Assembly: GCA_964406375.1 (NCBI GenBank)
Contig: CAYORM010000011.1
Coordinates: 1-64,000 of the forward strand
DNA: 64,000 nucleotides
DNA from: CAYORM01 sp964406375
GTDB taxonomy: Bacteria; Pseudomonadota; Alphaproteobacteria; DSM-16000; Inquilinaceae
Direction of reading: 5' to 3'
In this document: positions 63,820 through 64,000 of the stretch, in pieces
Numbering within the stretch: position 1 is the stretch's first letter
Layout: each line of letters opens with the position of its first letter
Translations under genes and position numbers: made by a program
The notes under the pieces: generated by a model
What the model was told of the DNA's origin: nothing
What the model saw: only the letters and a program-made list of their open reading frames with translations
The model's database searches: none

Positions 63820-64000
63820 TCACTGCGGCGGCGTCAGATCGGCGGGCAGGAAGCTGTCGTCGACGAGTTCCGACCAATCGACATCGCCTTCGACGGCACC
63901 GACCATCTTCTGGGCGCGGATCATGTTGTCCATGCCCTCGTAATGCAGCCAGCCGGGCCCCCAATAGGGGATGCCGTTGACCGGCGAGTTGATCAGCGTC
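63820..64000 (-). CDS. SsuA/NMT1-type ABC substrate-binding protein, C-terminal end (partial)
   Basis: The last 59 codons are visible on the minus strand, ending in DLTPPQ and TGA. The segment INSPVNGIPYWGPGWLHYEG, then AQKMVGAV and a DWSELVDDSFLPADL tail fits the end of an NMT1/SsuA-like binding protein. It is upstream of, and in the same direction as, the ATPase and permease genes. The ligand cannot be judged from this part. Confidence 0.75.
   Translation of the reverse strand, partial: TLINSPVNGIPYWGPGWLHYEGMDNMIRAQKMVGAVEGDVDWSELVDDSFLPADLTPPQ

Overview
This window looks like chromosomal DNA from a high-GC (roughly 70 percent) alphaproteobacterium, probably a Rhodospirillales-like lineage. 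The strongest clue is the block ubiG | lysC-ptsP-(HTH/RodZ-like)-ispG-prfA-prmC-DUF4167 at 15.3-25.6 kb, an order typical of Alphaproteobacteria. The DUF1178, DUF2946, DUF4112 and DUF4167 proteins and an HWE-type histidine kinase agree with this. I see no rRNA, complete tRNA, insertion sequence, phage gene or CRISPR array. Species-level placement is not possible from the sequence alone.

Layout. 0-4.2 kb: the 3' end of gltB, a glutathione transferase, and a copper / cytochrome oxidase assembly operon (DUF2946, PCu(A)C, SCO) on the minus strand. 4.3-9.9 kb: a minus-strand unit of PBP1A, a zinc-free MDR dehydrogenase, a PTPS-like protein with altered metal ligands, a GT4 glycosyltransferase and a methyltransferase. 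10-15.4 kb: a type III PLP decarboxylase with a structured leader, ohr, an IclR regulator with an AT-rich palindrome, a methyltransferase, DUF1178 and a CDF metal exporter. 15.3-25.6 kb: the housekeeping block. 25.7-34.8 kb: mixed metabolic genes, namely a diheme cytochrome c, glutathione-dependent formaldehyde oxidation (class III ADH plus S-formylglutathione hydrolase), an SDR, a PQQ-type sugar dehydrogenase, ribokinase, and a TauE/SafE exporter fused in frame to the remnant tail of a lost SDR. 34.8-40.4 kb: a very large CheB-CheR-PAS-HWE hybrid kinase with a single-domain response regulator, then glpD.

40.4-64 kb is an accessory catabolic island with three ABC import systems of three different families. 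The first is an 11-gene minus-strand operon (52.7 to 40.4 kb): a Rieske ferredoxin, a ribose-type ABC importer, an FGGY sugar kinase, a desaturase-like diiron oxygenase, a ferredoxin reductase, a class III ADH-like enzyme, an alpha/beta hydrolase and a LysR regulator. The ferredoxin, oxygenase and reductase match the MocE/MocD/MocF set known from rhizopine catabolism. The ADH and hydrolase could handle formaldehyde released by O-demethylation. I propose that this operon imports, demethylates and phosphorylates an O-methylated sugar or cyclitol. Divergent from it, a GntR gene starts a hexuronate-type operon (uxuA, MalFG-type permeases, binding protein, PfkB kinase). The third part is a minus-strand RraA / LysR / isochorismatase-like / SsuABC-type transporter cluster that runs off the right edge.

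The two most interesting loci are the Moc-like demethylation operon and the PTPS-like / glycosyltransferase / methyltransferase cluster. Both are interpretations from gene content. Neither function is proven by the sequence.
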